From contig JBEBXH010000020.1 of NCBI GenBank assembly GCA_040391785.1, forward strand, positions 6,931-70,930: a stretch of 64,000 nt of DNA, read 5' to 3'. The position numbers were made by a program, and so were the translations under genes. The notes beneath the pieces were generated by a model that was given only the letters and a program-made list of their open reading frames with translations, was not told where the DNA came from and searched no databases. This document shows, in pieces, positions 17,555 through 26,403 of the stretch (the first letter of the stretch is position 1; the number at the start of each line of letters is the position of its first letter). The stretch comes from UBA5239 sp040391785 (GTDB taxonomy: Bacteria > Verrucomicrobiota > Lentisphaeria > Victivallales > Victivallaceae).

Positions 17555-18541
17555 TCACAAGTTTTCAAAGTACCACTTGGCGGCTTCTTTCAGGCCTTGT
17601 TTTACGCTGAACTCGGGAGTGTAGCCCAGTAGTGTCTGTGCCTTGCCGATGTCTGCCAGAGAATGAGGAATGTCTCCGGCTCGGTTCGGACCGTATTGCG
17701 GCTCGACTTTGGCTATTTCGGCATCGAACTCAGTCAGATATTCGCGAAGGTACATAAATAACTCATTCAGGGATGTCCGTTCGCCGAAAGCTACGTTATA
17801 AACCTGATTGACTGCTTCCGGTTTATCGGCCAGCAGGGCCAGTTGATTCGCTTGTACCACATTATCCACATAAGTGAAGTCACGGGAATAATTGCCGTCG
17901 CCGTTGATGAGCGGACTTTCATGTTTGATCAGGCTGATGGCAAACTTCGGAATTACCGCGGCATAAGCACCATATGGGTCCTGACGCCGACCGAAAACGT
18001 TAAAATAGCGTAGGCCGATCGTTTCGATGCCATAAATCCGGCTGAAGTTTTCGGCATAAAGTTCATTCACATATTTGGTGATTGCGTAGGGCGACAGCGG
18101 TTTACCGATTTTGTCTTCGACCTTGGGCAGGTCTTTGCTGTCCCCGTAAGTCGAGGAACTCGCCGCATAAACAAAGCGTTTGACCTTCGCTTCCTGGGCC
18201 GCATAAAGCATGTTGACGAAACCTGAGATATTAACCTCAGTCGAAGTCATTGGGTCTTTTATTGAACGCGGTACAGAACCCAACGCTGCTTCATGCAATA
18301 CATAATTGACTCCCCCCATGGCCTTGCGACACATCGCCATATCCCGGATATCCCCTTCGATCAAGGTAAAACGCGTGTTCTTTGCGAACGGCGCCAGGTT
18401 TTCTCTTTTGCCAGTCGCAAAATTGTCCAAGACTACAACTTCATTATTCTGTTTCAGTAATACTTCTACCAGGTTAGAACCGATAAATCCGGCTCCGCCG
18501 GTGACCAGAACCCTTGAATTTTCAACTTTCTTATTCATCAT
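17555..18541 (-). CDS. wbpP: UDP-N-acetylglucosamine 4-epimerase (WbpP/TviC-like)
   Basis: A 328-residue extended SDR. It has the Rossmann motif VTGGAGFIGSNLVEVLL, AALGSVPRSIKDP, the catalytic SSSTYGDS and YAITKYVNE (YxxxK), and GLRYFNVFGRRQDPYGAY, which is typical of the WbpP subgroup that acts on N-acetylated UDP-hexosamines. Its reaction is UDP-GlcNAc/UDP-GalNAc or the corresponding uronates. It overlaps the stop of the dehydrogenase gene upstream, so the pair probably makes UDP-GalNAcA. Confidence 0.85.
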   Translation of the reverse strand: MMNKKVENSRVLVTGGAGFIGSNLVEVLLKQNNEVVVLDNFATGKRENLAPFAKNTRFTLIEGDIRDMAMCRKAMGGVNYVLHEAALGSVPRSIKDPMTSTEVNISGFVNMLYAAQEAKVKRFVYAASSSTYGDSKDLPKVEDKIGKPLSPYAITKYVNELYAENFSRIYGIETIGLRYFNVFGRRQDPYGAYAAVIPKFAISLIKHESPLINGDGNYSRDFTYVDNVVQANQLALLADKPEAVNQVYNVAFGERTSLNELFMYLREYLTEFDAEIAKVEPQYGPNRAGDIPHSLADIGKAQTLLGYTPEFSVKQGLKEAAKWYFENL

Positions 18542-19833
18542 TATAAACGCCCATCCACATTGGCTTTCGGGAGTAATCCCTTGATATCGAAAATGATCGT
18601 TTTCGCGCGGTCGATGATCGAGAAATCCAGTTCTTTGAACTCTTTGTGCGACACCGCTAGAACGATTGCGTCATAATTCTGCAAATCTTCTTTTTTCAAC
18701 GATTTCAAGCAATGTTCGATCCCGTATTCATGCCGGACTTCTTCCGGGTTCGCCCAGGGATCGTATACATCGACCCTGCAGCCGAAGTCTTCAAGGCTCT
18801 CGACCACATCCACCGCACGGGAATTCCGAATGTCCGGACAGTTTTCCTTGAACGTTATTCCCAGTTGAAGCACCTTGGCGTCAAGGATGTGGCGCTTTTT
18901 TTTGATCAGCAGCTTGATGATTTCGCTGGCAATATATTTACCCATTCCGTCGTTGATGCGGCGACCGGACAGAATAACTTCCGGCAAATACCCCAGCGCC
19001 TGCGCTTTGTGCGTCAGATAATACGGGTCGACCCCGATGCAGTGACCGCCGACCAGGCCAGGCCGGAATTTCAGGAAATTCCATTTCGTTCCAGCGGCTT
19101 CGAGGACTTCATTGGTATCGATGCCGATCAGGTGGAATATTTTGGCCAACTCATTCACAAAAGCGATATTCAGGTCGCGCTGTGAATTTTCGATTACCTT
19201 GGCGGCTTCGGCCACTTTTATGCAACTGGCTTTGTGCGTGCCGGCGCTGAGGATGCTGTTATACAACGTATCGACAAATTCGGCCGCTTCCGGCGTGGAA
19301 CCGCTGGTGACTTTCAGGATTTTGGTCAAAGTATGTTCTTTATCACCAGGGTTAATACGTTCTGGACTATAACCGCAGAAAAAGTCCTGATTGAACTTCA
19401 AACCGCTGAACTTCTCCAGCACAGGTACGCATTCCTCTTCGGTGCAACCCGGATATACAGTACTTTCGTAGATGACGACCGCACCTTTTTTCATCACTTT
19501 TCCCACCATTTCGCTTGCGCGGTATAACGGTGTGAGGTCCGGCTGTTTGTACTTGTCGATCGGAGTGGGAACGGTGACAATAAAAACATCACAATCTTTC
19601 AGATCGTCGCTGTTGCCGCTGTATTGCAATTTCACAGCCGATTTCAAATCGGTTTCCGAAGTCTCCAACGTCGAATCGATCCCCCGGTTAAGCTCTTCCA
19701 ACCGCGCTTTTTTGACGTCAAATCCAATCGTATTGAATTTCTTTCCGAACTCTACCGCTAACGGTAAACCGACATAACCTAATCCAATCACAGCCAGTTT
19801 CAACTCATGCTCGTGGATTTTTTTCAGTTGCAT
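18541..19833 (-). CDS. wbpO: UDP-N-acetyl-hexosamine 6-dehydrogenase (WbpO/TviB-like)
   Basis: A 430-residue UDP-sugar dehydrogenase. The NAD-binding AVIGLGYVGLPLAVEFGKK is near the N-terminus; TVPTPIDKYKQPD, STVYPGCTEEECVP, FCGYSPERINPGD, AKVIENSQRDLNIAFVNE and the catalytic-cysteine segment GLVGGHCIGVDPYYL follow in order. The YSPERINPGD and GHCIGVDPYYL variants are those of the WbpO/TviB/WbpA group that oxidises UDP-HexNAc rather than UDP-glucose. First sugar gene after the antiterminator. Confidence 0.87.
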   Translation of the reverse strand: MQLKKIHEHELKLAVIGLGYVGLPLAVEFGKKFNTIGFDVKKARLEELNRGIDSTLETSETDLKSAVKLQYSGNSDDLKDCDVFIVTVPTPIDKYKQPDLTPLYRASEMVGKVMKKGAVVIYESTVYPGCTEEECVPVLEKFSGLKFNQDFFCGYSPERINPGDKEHTLTKILKVTSGSTPEAAEFVDTLYNSILSAGTHKASCIKVAEAAKVIENSQRDLNIAFVNELAKIFHLIGIDTNEVLEAAGTKWNFLKFRPGLVGGHCIGVDPYYLTHKAQALGYLPEVILSGRRINDGMGKYIASEIIKLLIKKKRHILDAKVLQLGITFKENCPDIRNSRAVDVVESLEDFGCRVDVYDPWANPEEVRHEYGIEHCLKSLKKEDLQNYDAIVLAVSHKEFKELDFSIIDRAKTIIFDIKGLLPKANVDGRL

Positions 19834-19898
19834 AGATATTCACCCTGATTTATTTTAATAATGAAATTTGTAATCTTCATAATATATCGCTTTCCTGC

Positions 19899-20441
19899 TT
19901 ACGCTAATTCCATATTCCAGATGTCCATTGTCACAATCGAGTGTCCCAGGAATTCCAGGTTTACCGCAATCCTGCATTGCCCCTCGCGGCGCTGGATTAC
20001 CGCGAAATACCCCTCGAAGGGACCCTTGGTAATCCTGACCTGCTTGCCGGGCGTCAGTTCCGGCTTGATCTCGATCTCCTGTTCACCGGCAAGCAGTTCG
20101 AAGTGCCGGACCGCTTTCAGGTCCTTCAGCAAAAGCTCTTCACTTACTTCATCGGTCAGAAACGTCTTCAGGATGTGGCTCGAATGCTTCATCCGTTTGG
20201 TTTCTTCCGGATTCGTGCAGGCAAAAATATAACCCTTGAACATCGGTATCTCGGAACAAAGCTTCTGACCCCGGTACAATCGGATATTCTTCACCAGCGG
20301 TAAATAATTCATGATTCCGTTGGTGTCCAGATATTCCTGTAACTTTTTTTCTTTGTTAGGTTTGGTGTAGACGGGAAACCAGATGCGGTCCGGCTGTTTT
20401 TCCAGCCTGAAATCTCCGCTGGGAGTTTCGATTTCCACCAT
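19899..20441 (-). CDS. NusG-family operon-specific antiterminator (RfaH/UpxY/LoaP type)
   Basis: A 180-residue NusG paralogue. Residues 20-115 form the NGN domain (WFPVYTKPNKEKKLQEYL, MFKGYIFACTNPEE) and residues 130-175 a KOW domain (GKQVRITKGPFEGYFAVI). It is the first gene of a 13.5-kb polysaccharide operon, the position of UpxY in Bacteroides and of other specialised NusG paralogues that let polymerase read through long exopolysaccharide operons. No ops/JUMPstart sequence was found upstream, so recruitment must differ from RfaH. Confidence 0.85.
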   Translation of the reverse strand: MVEIETPSGDFRLEKQPDRIWFPVYTKPNKEKKLQEYLDTNGIMNYLPLVKNIRLYRGQKLCSEIPMFKGYIFACTNPEETKRMKHSSHILKTFLTDEVSEELLLKDLKAVRHFELLAGEQEIEIKPELTPGKQVRITKGPFEGYFAVIQRREGQCRIAVNLEFLGHSIVTMDIWNMELA

Positions 20442-20693
20442 AACCTTACCTCTTACATGATCCTTTTAATCCAATGCTGTAGCTATCCGGAACGTTTGCG
20501 ATGAATTGCTCCCAATCGTTTCGGAATATATACTTTTATTTTCATGAACCCAATCTTCATCATTATTAAAGATTAAATCCAAATAATCGATCACCTGTTA
20601 ACATATCACGAATAGCCTTGAAAAGCAAGCTTGCAAGCTAAATAAGTCGGCATTTTATCGCCTCCAAATTGCCGTGATTCGCAAGGGAATAAT

Positions 20694-20721
20694 TTGCATT
20701 GAGCCCGAAACATGTTATTGT
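20694..20721 (+). promoter_or_regulatory. Putative sigma-70 promoter for the glyoxalase gene
   Basis: TTGCAT and TATTGT spaced by 16 nt, with the -10 about 26 nt before the ATG. The rest of the 20442-20693 spacer is AT-rich and should also contain the minus-strand promoter of the polysaccharide operon, which I could not place with confidence. It contains a 10-bp palindrome GCAAGCTTGC near 20625. Confidence 0.3.
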
Positions 20722-20746
20722 TTATGCATTAATAATGGAGGTTTTT

Positions 20747-21118
20747 ATGAAATTCAAAATGGTTCACAACAATTTCAATGTTCTTGACCTGGAAAAGAGC
20801 CTTGCCTTTTACCGCGAAGCCCTCGACCTGCGCGAAACCCGCCGTACTACCGCGCCGGACGGCTCCTTCATCATCGTCTACCTCTCCGACAACAGCAGCA
20901 GCCACCTTCTCGAGCTCACCTGGATGCGCGACATGGACCGCCCCTACGACCTCGGCGACAACGAATTCCACCTGGCCTTTGAAACCGACGACTTCGAAGC
21001 CGCCAAAAAGAAGCACCGCGAGATGAACTGCATCTGTTACGAAAACGAAGCCATGGGCATCTACTTCATCAATGACCCCGACGGATACTGGCTGGAAATT
21101 CTGCCAAAGAAGCACTAA
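20747..21118 (+). CDS. Glyoxalase I-like VOC family protein
   Basis: A 123-residue vicinal-oxygen-chelate protein. The first beta-alpha-beta-beta-beta module runs from MVHNNFNVLDLEKSLAFYREAL and the second from EFHLAFETDDFEAAKKKHREM to YFINDPDGYWLEILPKK. Likely metal ligands are His5, Glu in the LLELTW strand, His in EFHLAF and Glu in YWLEIL, the pattern of lactoylglutathione lyase. It may detoxify methylglyoxal, but the family is diverse. The start at 20747 is set by GGAGG 7 nt upstream; the earlier in-frame start at 20699 has no ribosome site. Confidence 0.8.
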   Translation: MKFKMVHNNFNVLDLEKSLAFYREALDLRETRRTTAPDGSFIIVYLSDNSSSHLLELTWMRDMDRPYDLGDNEFHLAFETDDFEAAKKKHREMNCICYENEAMGIYFINDPDGYWLEILPKKH

Positions 21119-21153
21119 GGAAAACAATCTGTGAGCGTATAAGGAGCAATGAG

Positions 21154-21525
21154 ATGAAGAAAAACCTGTGTGGGAAAGTAATTTTGAACGAGATCATTCT
21201 GACGCTTGATGTCAATACGATTTTGCAGCGGCTTCATGCGCTCGGCATTCCCGAGTTGACGGCGGTTCAATCTTTGAATTTGCTCAATGGTGACTATATC
21301 AACCTGGAGTGCCGCTTGCCTAATGGCGCCATAGGGAAGTTTCTTGACGACGACAAGACTTATTATGCCACTCAAGTGGAGAAAACCGGCAGCGACCGCT
21401 GTTATGGAGTCGCTGCTGACGAACAACAGATCGCGGTTTATGAATATGGATGCAACGGTACGGATGCTGTGCTCGTTGCGTGGGTCAAATATCACCCCGG
21501 ATATTGTTCGAAACCGTCCGCTTGA
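21154..21525 (+). CDS. Hypothetical protein, 123 residues
   Basis: Not recognised. It starts 35 nt after the glyoxalase gene with GGAG about 7 nt before the ATG. No signal peptide or membrane helix is evident; three cysteines are scattered (CGK, LECRL, YGCNG) plus one near the end. The sequence is mixed alpha/beta in appearance and resembles a small cytosolic protein. It may be co-transcribed with the glyoxalase gene. Confidence 0.55.
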   Translation: MKKNLCGKVILNEIILTLDVNTILQRLHALGIPELTAVQSLNLLNGDYINLECRLPNGAIGKFLDDDKTYYATQVEKTGSDRCYGVAADEQQIAVYEYGCNGTDAVLVAWVKYHPGYCSKPSA

Positions 21526-21596
21526 GGATCCCATGAAAGTCAGATAACCACTGGCCGGAGAAATAAACTGGATTATATGGAAAATGGTTTGAATTC

Positions 21597-23087
21597 ATGA
21601 TATTTACGAAAAAAACAATATTATTATTGGTTTTTCTGGCTGCCATATCTGTTTATTGCACAGAGGTTACTGAGCTTATCTGGTGGGATGCCGGAGATAC
21701 CGGCGATCCTGCTCAAACGGCATTATTGTCAAAGCTTCAACAGGAAATCGATGTGGCTCCTGATGATGACACGACCAGTTCCGTATTTTCATTCTTGATC
21801 CCCGGCAAGAAAAAACAATTGAAGTTGCAGCATGATCTGCATAAGATGTTTGCCGACAGCGGTATCAATGAAAGTGAACAGATGCAGGTTTGCCGGCTGA
21901 TCCTGGAGGATTACTTGCTCAAATATGTGGCGGCAGAGCCAGATTATCTGGTTTGTATCCCCGGTATTGCTCCGCAGAATATGGCTCGAATATTGCCGAG
22001 GGAAGGTTTTTCCGCGGGTGATGTCAGTGACCGTACGGTTTATGAAATCTATTTCAAGAGCATACATCAGGAAAGTCCGGAATGCTGGGTTGTTGAAATA
22101 TACGGTCATCTTCATATCAAAAACTGGAGTATCCGAGGCGATAATGCCCATCAATACCGAATTGTAAAAAAAAATCCGGCATTGAAGAAAAGGAAAATTA
22201 AAAAACAATATACGGACGCCATGGCGTCTGATGTCCGGGAGCTCAGCAGAAATTCTCTTTGCAATCAGTTCGAACATTATTCCTTGAGCATCAAAGACCG
22301 AAATGAAATAATAGAACTGATCTTTGCCGATTTGATGCCGCGTCATGATTATTTCAATAAAAAAGAAACAACGATCGAAGTGCTGGGTGTTCCGCATGAT
22401 GAAACCATACAGATTAAACTTCCATCGAAAGTATCATGGCCCGCTCCCGGTCAAAAAGCGGACAGAACATTATGGTTTGACAATTTACGCCCCGATATTA
22501 AAGATGAAGAAAGATGGACAATCCTGTTCCATGCAGATTTGAGGAAAACAGAGGATCGAAATATTTCGGAAGACAATCGTTTCCCGAAAGATATGCCTGG
22601 TTACGGTTGTCCTACTGAACCGAGGTGGCAGGAGGTTTCATATCTCTACAGGCTTAGAAAAACAGAGGGTCGCTGGGAGATTGTCATCTCTGGTAGTTCA
22701 GGAACAAATCCCTATGTTATTCTGGAATATTCCGGCATCGGTTTTACGGACCGGCTTGAGATTGTTGATGTACTGCTCAACGATTTTCTACCTCGTTTTT
22801 TCCCGTCGTCAACCAGTGGAAAAGTGAAGTTCAAGGGAATTTCCAGAGAAGAGTTGGAATTGGTTCAATTACCCGAAACTTTCCGACCTGCAAGGAATTA
22901 CGAAATGGAAAACTATAGAGTTGATATTCGTGATATGATGAAAGGAGATGACGATAATTTGTATATTCACCTTGTAGGCAAACTTCAACCGGGAGCTTCG
23001 CGTTACATCGTTTACCATGTCAGAAAAGAAGCCGATGGCTGGAAGCTTATAAATGCACGGCTTTTAAGACGATTTTCATTTTTTTAA
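21597..23087 (+). CDS. Hypothetical exported protein, 496 residues
   Basis: Not recognised. Residues 1-22 form a signal peptide (KKTILLLVFLAAISVYC), ending at a Cys-Thr; the context is not a good lipobox. The rest is hydrophilic with several WEIVISGS / GWKLINARLL segments that look like repeated beta-sheet units, possibly two or three copies of an NTF2- or lipocalin-like module. AT-rich relative to the neighbouring core genes. It ends just before a convergent gene. Confidence 0.6.
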   Translation: MIFTKKTILLLVFLAAISVYCTEVTELIWWDAGDTGDPAQTALLSKLQQEIDVAPDDDTTSSVFSFLIPGKKKQLKLQHDLHKMFADSGINESEQMQVCRLILEDYLLKYVAAEPDYLVCIPGIAPQNMARILPREGFSAGDVSDRTVYEIYFKSIHQESPECWVVEIYGHLHIKNWSIRGDNAHQYRIVKKNPALKKRKIKKQYTDAMASDVRELSRNSLCNQFEHYSLSIKDRNEIIELIFADLMPRHDYFNKKETTIEVLGVPHDETIQIKLPSKVSWPAPGQKADRTLWFDNLRPDIKDEERWTILFHADLRKTEDRNISEDNRFPKDMPGYGCPTEPRWQEVSYLYRLRKTEGRWEIVISGSSGTNPYVILEYSGIGFTDRLEIVDVLLNDFLPRFFPSSTSGKVKFKGISREELELVQLPETFRPARNYEMENYRVDIRDMMKGDDDNLYIHLVGKLQPGASRYIVYHVRKEADGWKLINARLLRRFSFF

Positions 23088-23108
23088 TTGAGCGATGCCG
23101 GCGTAAGT

Positions 23109-23996
23109 TCAGTTTTTGTTTTTGATGGTTACTTTCAGGGGGGCTTTTTTGTTGCGGACCGGCTTGCCGGAGGAGGAGCTGGATTGGCCCTCTTTGACTA
23201 CTTCGATCAGCATGCCGGGGAAGAGGGCGGCGAGCTCTTTGTAGAGAGAATTGCTGTTCAGTTCCTGCAGGGTCTTTTTTTCCTGATACCCATTGGCGGC
23301 GGCGGCTTCGTTGATGAGGTCGTTCAGCAGAAAAAACTGGCGCGGCTGCGGGAGCTGTTTCAGGCTGGCCGGATTGGATTCCAGCAGTTTGCGGAACTTG
23401 TCGTTCAGCTTGAAATTGTGCCAGCCCAGCAGGTCGGCGAAGTCAAACATGGCGCAGACCGTTTTGCCCGGATTTTCCTTGAAGGCGGCAGTCAGGCAAT
23501 CGTCGAAAAGCTCGCTTTCCCGGTGAATACCGGCTGCCGTACCCAGCAGGTTCAGCTTGAAGTCACCGCGGCCAGTCTGCAGGGCATCAATCACGGCCAA
23601 CTCGATGTCGTCGTATTTCTGCTCGTGGAGCAGCAGCAGGTATCTGGCCTCGCGGGGGACCCTGGCGGGGTTCTTCAGTGCCCAGGCTTTGTAGGCGGGC
23701 AGGATGTGGCGAATGCCGTTCCAGGAGTGGCTCAGCGCCACCGTGCCGGGGTCGAATAACAGGAATGCGCCGCGTTCGAGCACCGGGAAATAGGTTTTCT
23801 GTACCTGCGCCCGGGTTGCCGGGGCTTTCCATTCCTGAATCAGCCGTTCGGCGGGGGCCTCGGCGGGGTTGCCGGCCCGGGCGGCTTTGGTATTCTCGAT
23901 GGACAGCTCTTTCAGTACAGCCAGATATGCGGCGTCATCCGCGATGGCGGCGGTGGCCAGCAGCAGCAAACTTATTACAATCAGTATTTTCCGCAT
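23109..23996 (-). CDS. Hypothetical exported protein, 295 residues
   Basis: Not recognised. It has a clear signal peptide (KILIVISLLLLATAAIA, cleavage probably after AIA). The mature part is helical, with TPR-like spacing of Leu and Ala residues (EARYLLLLHEQKYDDIELAVIDAL), and ends in a Ser-rich then basic tail. It probably lies in the periplasm. Divergent from the following lipoprotein gene. Confidence 0.65.
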   Translation of the reverse strand: MRKILIVISLLLLATAAIADDAAYLAVLKELSIENTKAARAGNPAEAPAERLIQEWKAPATRAQVQKTYFPVLERGAFLLFDPGTVALSHSWNGIRHILPAYKAWALKNPARVPREARYLLLLHEQKYDDIELAVIDALQTGRGDFKLNLLGTAAGIHRESELFDDCLTAAFKENPGKTVCAMFDFADLLGWHNFKLNDKFRKLLESNPASLKQLPQPRQFFLLNDLINEAAAANGYQEKKTLQELNSNSLYKELAALFPGMLIEVVKEGQSSSSSGKPVRNKKAPLKVTIKNKN

Positions 23997-24082
23997 CGGA
24001 TATTTCCCGGTTTATCATTCAACACCGCACAAAAAATAGCATTCGAATGTGAAAATTCAATGGTGCATTGTACGCTGCGACC

Positions 24083-24110
24083 TTGACTTTTCTGCGAAAA
24101 ACGCTAAAAT
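24083..24110 (+). promoter_or_regulatory. Sigma-70 promoter for the lipoprotein-gmhB pair
   Basis: TTGACT and TAAAAT are spaced by 16 nt, and the -10 is 37 nt before the start codon. Good match to consensus and well placed. Confidence 0.5.
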
Positions 24111-24146
24111 ACTGTTTTAACACTCCAACTGACGGAGAAGTGAATT

Positions 24147-24644
24147 ATGAAGAAAATTTTTGCGTTGATCATGCTGGCCGTGCTGGCGCTGACCGGCTGC
24201 CAGAACCAGTTCCGTCCGCAGAGCGCCAAGTGGTCGCTGGACGGCGTGACCGTGACCGCCGAATTGAAGAAGCGGGAGGAAATCCCGGAGCTCGGTGCGC
24301 TCCTGTACCTGACGGTTGCCAATCACTCCAAATCCGATATCAGCATCCGCCAGACCCGTCCGCTGGATGAATTCAAGATTCTGGTTCACAGCACCGAGGA
24401 GCCGGCCAAGGAAATTGCGTTGACCGCGGAATGGCGCGACAAGATCAAGGAACCGGTACAACGCCACAATTACCAGGTCATCGCGCCCGGGGAGAGTTTC
24501 ACCTATGATCCGGTCATTTTAAAGGACATTTTCATGATCGGGCTCGGCCGCACTTACAAAATGAAAATCGCCGGTACTTTTTATGTCAAAGAAACCAAAC
24601 AGGAAGAAATTTACCTGATCGAACGAATAAGGTGGTATAACTGA
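24147..24644 (+). CDS. Small lipoprotein, 165 residues
   Basis: The N-terminus MKKIFALIMLAVLALTGCQ is a typical lipoprotein signal with the lipobox LTGC at residues 15-18. The mature domain looks like a compact beta-sandwich (GALLYLTVANHSKSDISI, GESFTYDPVIL), reminiscent of FxLYD/DUF4352-like domains, but I do not recognise the family. Its stop codon abuts the ATG of gmhB, so the two are surely co-transcribed. Confidence 0.75.
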   Translation: MKKIFALIMLAVLALTGCQNQFRPQSAKWSLDGVTVTAELKKREEIPELGALLYLTVANHSKSDISIRQTRPLDEFKILVHSTEEPAKEIALTAEWRDKIKEPVQRHNYQVIAPGESFTYDPVILKDIFMIGLGRTYKMKIAGTFYVKETKQEEIYLIERIRWYN

Positions 24645-25190
24645 ATGAATAAGGCATGTTTTCTTGACCGCGACGGCGTGGTCAATATGGAAGTCGATTA
24701 TCTCTATGAACCCGACAAGGTGGTCATTGTTCCCGGTACCGTGGAAGCGTTGAAAAAGCTCAAAGAGCTCGGTTTCCTGCGGATCGTGGTGACCAACCAG
24801 GCCGGAGTCGCCCGCGGCATGTACGAGGAAAAAGACATTCACGCTGTACACGAGCGCATTCGCGAACTGCTCGCCGCCGAGGGCGCCGAAATCGATGATT
24901 TCTTCTATTGCCCCCACCATAAAGATTTCACCGGCGAATGCGATTGCCGCAAGCCCGCCCCCGGTATGCTGCTCGCCGCCGTAGCCAAACACGATATCGA
25001 CGTCAAGCAATCGTTCATGGTGGGCGACCGTCTGTCCGACCTCGAGGCCGGGCGCAACGCCGGCTGTGCCGCCGTCTATCTGGTACGGACCGGCTACGGC
25101 GAAAACGAACTCGCCAAAGGCGCCATCCCCCCGGAATACCCCGTGGTGGACGATCTCCTCGCCGCTGTAGAAGATTTTGTTTCGAAATGA
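24645..25190 (+). CDS. gmhB: D-glycero-D-manno-heptose 1,7-bisphosphate 7-phosphatase
   Basis: A 181-residue HAD-IIIA phosphatase. Motif I is FLDRDGVVN at residues 6-14, motif II VVTNQAG, motif III around CRKPAPGMLL, and motif IV MVGDRLSDLEAG. The zinc loop CPHH...GECDCRKP is specific to GmhB and histidinol-phosphatase relatives. It removes the 7-phosphate in ADP-heptose synthesis, supplying LPS core heptose. The start directly follows the lipoprotein stop. Confidence 0.88.
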   Translation: MNKACFLDRDGVVNMEVDYLYEPDKVVIVPGTVEALKKLKELGFLRIVVTNQAGVARGMYEEKDIHAVHERIRELLAAEGAEIDDFFYCPHHKDFTGECDCRKPAPGMLLAAVAKHDIDVKQSFMVGDRLSDLEAGRNAGCAAVYLVRTGYGENELAKGAIPPEYPVVDDLLAAVEDFVSK

Positions 25191-25198
25191 TGTGTAAC

Positions 25199-25388
25199 GG
25201 GGAAGAAGCCCTTTTTGAAAAAAGGTCCTTCTCCCCCGTGCCCCCTCTTGCCAAAAACTTTTAAAGAACGAGGCGGTTTATGTGATTGTGTTGCAATCAC
25301 ATAAACCGCCTGATTTCAAAAAGATTTGAAAGGGTCAAAGGGGTTTGGGGAAAAGGGAAAACTTTGCTAAAAGTTTGCCGTTTTCCCC
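25199..25388. repeat. Three-hairpin palindromic intergenic element
   Basis: The whole 190-bp spacer between two convergent genes is built of inverted repeats. The centre is a perfect 18-bp inverted repeat (25271-25288 and 25294-25311) with a 5-nt loop. On either side sits another hairpin: left 25199-25235 around CCCTTTTTGAAAAAAGG, right 25347-25388 with GGGGAAAA/TTTTCCCC ends. The two outer arms are themselves imperfect inverted copies of each other. It may act as a bidirectional terminator, but its size suggests a REP- or MITE-like element. Confidence 0.6.
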
Positions 25389-25398
25389 AATAAAAAGC

Positions 25399-26403
25399 TT
25401 ATATGGTCTTCGGTACAGCCGGGCGGCCGTTTTGTTCCGAGGATTTGGTGATGGCGAGCAGCAGCGCCAGGGCGTTGCGGCCGATCTTGCCGGGGACCGG
25501 ATTGCCTTTTTTGCCGTTGATCGAATCCACGAACCATTGATGGCTGTTGGTGGAGGTACAATCGGCGGCGAGTACGGTACGGCTCTTGCCGTCTTTCATC
25601 TGAATTTCGCACGAAGCCATGTTGGCGGGTACGATGATCGAGCCTTTGTCTCCCCAGATTTCCAGGCTGTTGCCGCCGACCGGGAAGGTCCAGGAGAGCT
25701 CCAGAACACCGGTCGCACCGTTGGTGAAACGGAACAGCGAAACGGAATTGTCGATAACTTCGCCGCGCGGGCGCAGGATCGAATTGCAGGCGGAAATGCT
25801 TTCCACATCGCCGAAATACCAGTGAATCAGGTCGGCCATGTGGACGGCGATATCCATCAGGATGCTGCCGTTGGCCTTTTTGGAGACGAACCAGTCGGCG
25901 CCGGGCGACCAGCCGACGTTCGGGGCGGAGGTGCTGGCGCGCAGGCAGCGGATATGGCGCGGCTTGCCGATTTCGCCCTTGGCGATGGTTTCCTTGATGA
26001 AGGTATAGAGCGGGAAATACCGGAATGACTGATTGACCTGCAGGTGACGGCGTTTGGCCTTGGCGAGCTCGATCATGGCGTCGGCCTGGCGAAGGTTCAC
26101 GGCGGCGGGTTTTTCCACCAGCACATGTTTGCCGGCTTTCAGCGCGGCCATGGTCTGGGGATAGTGCAGATTGTTCGGGGTGGCGACGATGGCGGCATCG
26201 ATGTCGGAGGCGAGGAAATCCTTGAAATTGCGGCAGATGGCGCATTCGAAGTGATTGTCCTCGGCAATGATGCGGGCCTTGCCCTGGTCGATGTCGTAGA
26301 GCGCGGTGACTTCAATCTGGTCCTTCAGCGCGGCCAGTTGCGGCGCGTGCGAGGCTTTGGTGATCTGACCACAGCCGATGATTCCGATTCTGACTTTTTT
26401 CAT
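25399..26403 (-). CDS. Gfo/Idh/MocA family oxidoreductase
   Basis: A 334-residue NAD(P)-dependent dehydrogenase. The N-terminal Rossmann fold starts IGIIGCGQITKASHAPQLAAL; the conserved HVLVEKPAAVNLRQAD (EKP motif) is at about residue 95-110, and the catalytic histidine lies in ILMDIAVHMADLIHWYF near residue 185. Members oxidise or epimerise sugars and inositols; the substrate is not predictable. Its start overlaps the ftsB-like gene stop, so it is the last gene of the coaE-rho cluster. Confidence 0.87.
   Translation of the reverse strand: MKKVRIGIIGCGQITKASHAPQLAALKDQIEVTALYDIDQGKARIIAEDNHFECAICRNFKDFLASDIDAAIVATPNNLHYPQTMAALKAGKHVLVEKPAAVNLRQADAMIELAKAKRRHLQVNQSFRYFPLYTFIKETIAKGEIGKPRHIRCLRASTSAPNVGWSPGADWFVSKKANGSILMDIAVHMADLIHWYFGDVESISACNSILRPRGEVIDNSVSLFRFTNGATGVLELSWTFPVGGNSLEIWGDKGSIIVPANMASCEIQMKDGKSRTVLAADCTSTNSHQWFVDSINGKKGNPVPGKIGRNALALLLAITKSSEQNGRPAVPKTI

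Noticed and set aside
23088..23759. Plus-strand frame of 223 codons opposite the exported protein gene at 23109
   Set aside because: The minus-strand protein has a proper signal peptide and balanced composition; the plus-strand translation is Gln/Val/Gly-rich shadow sequence.
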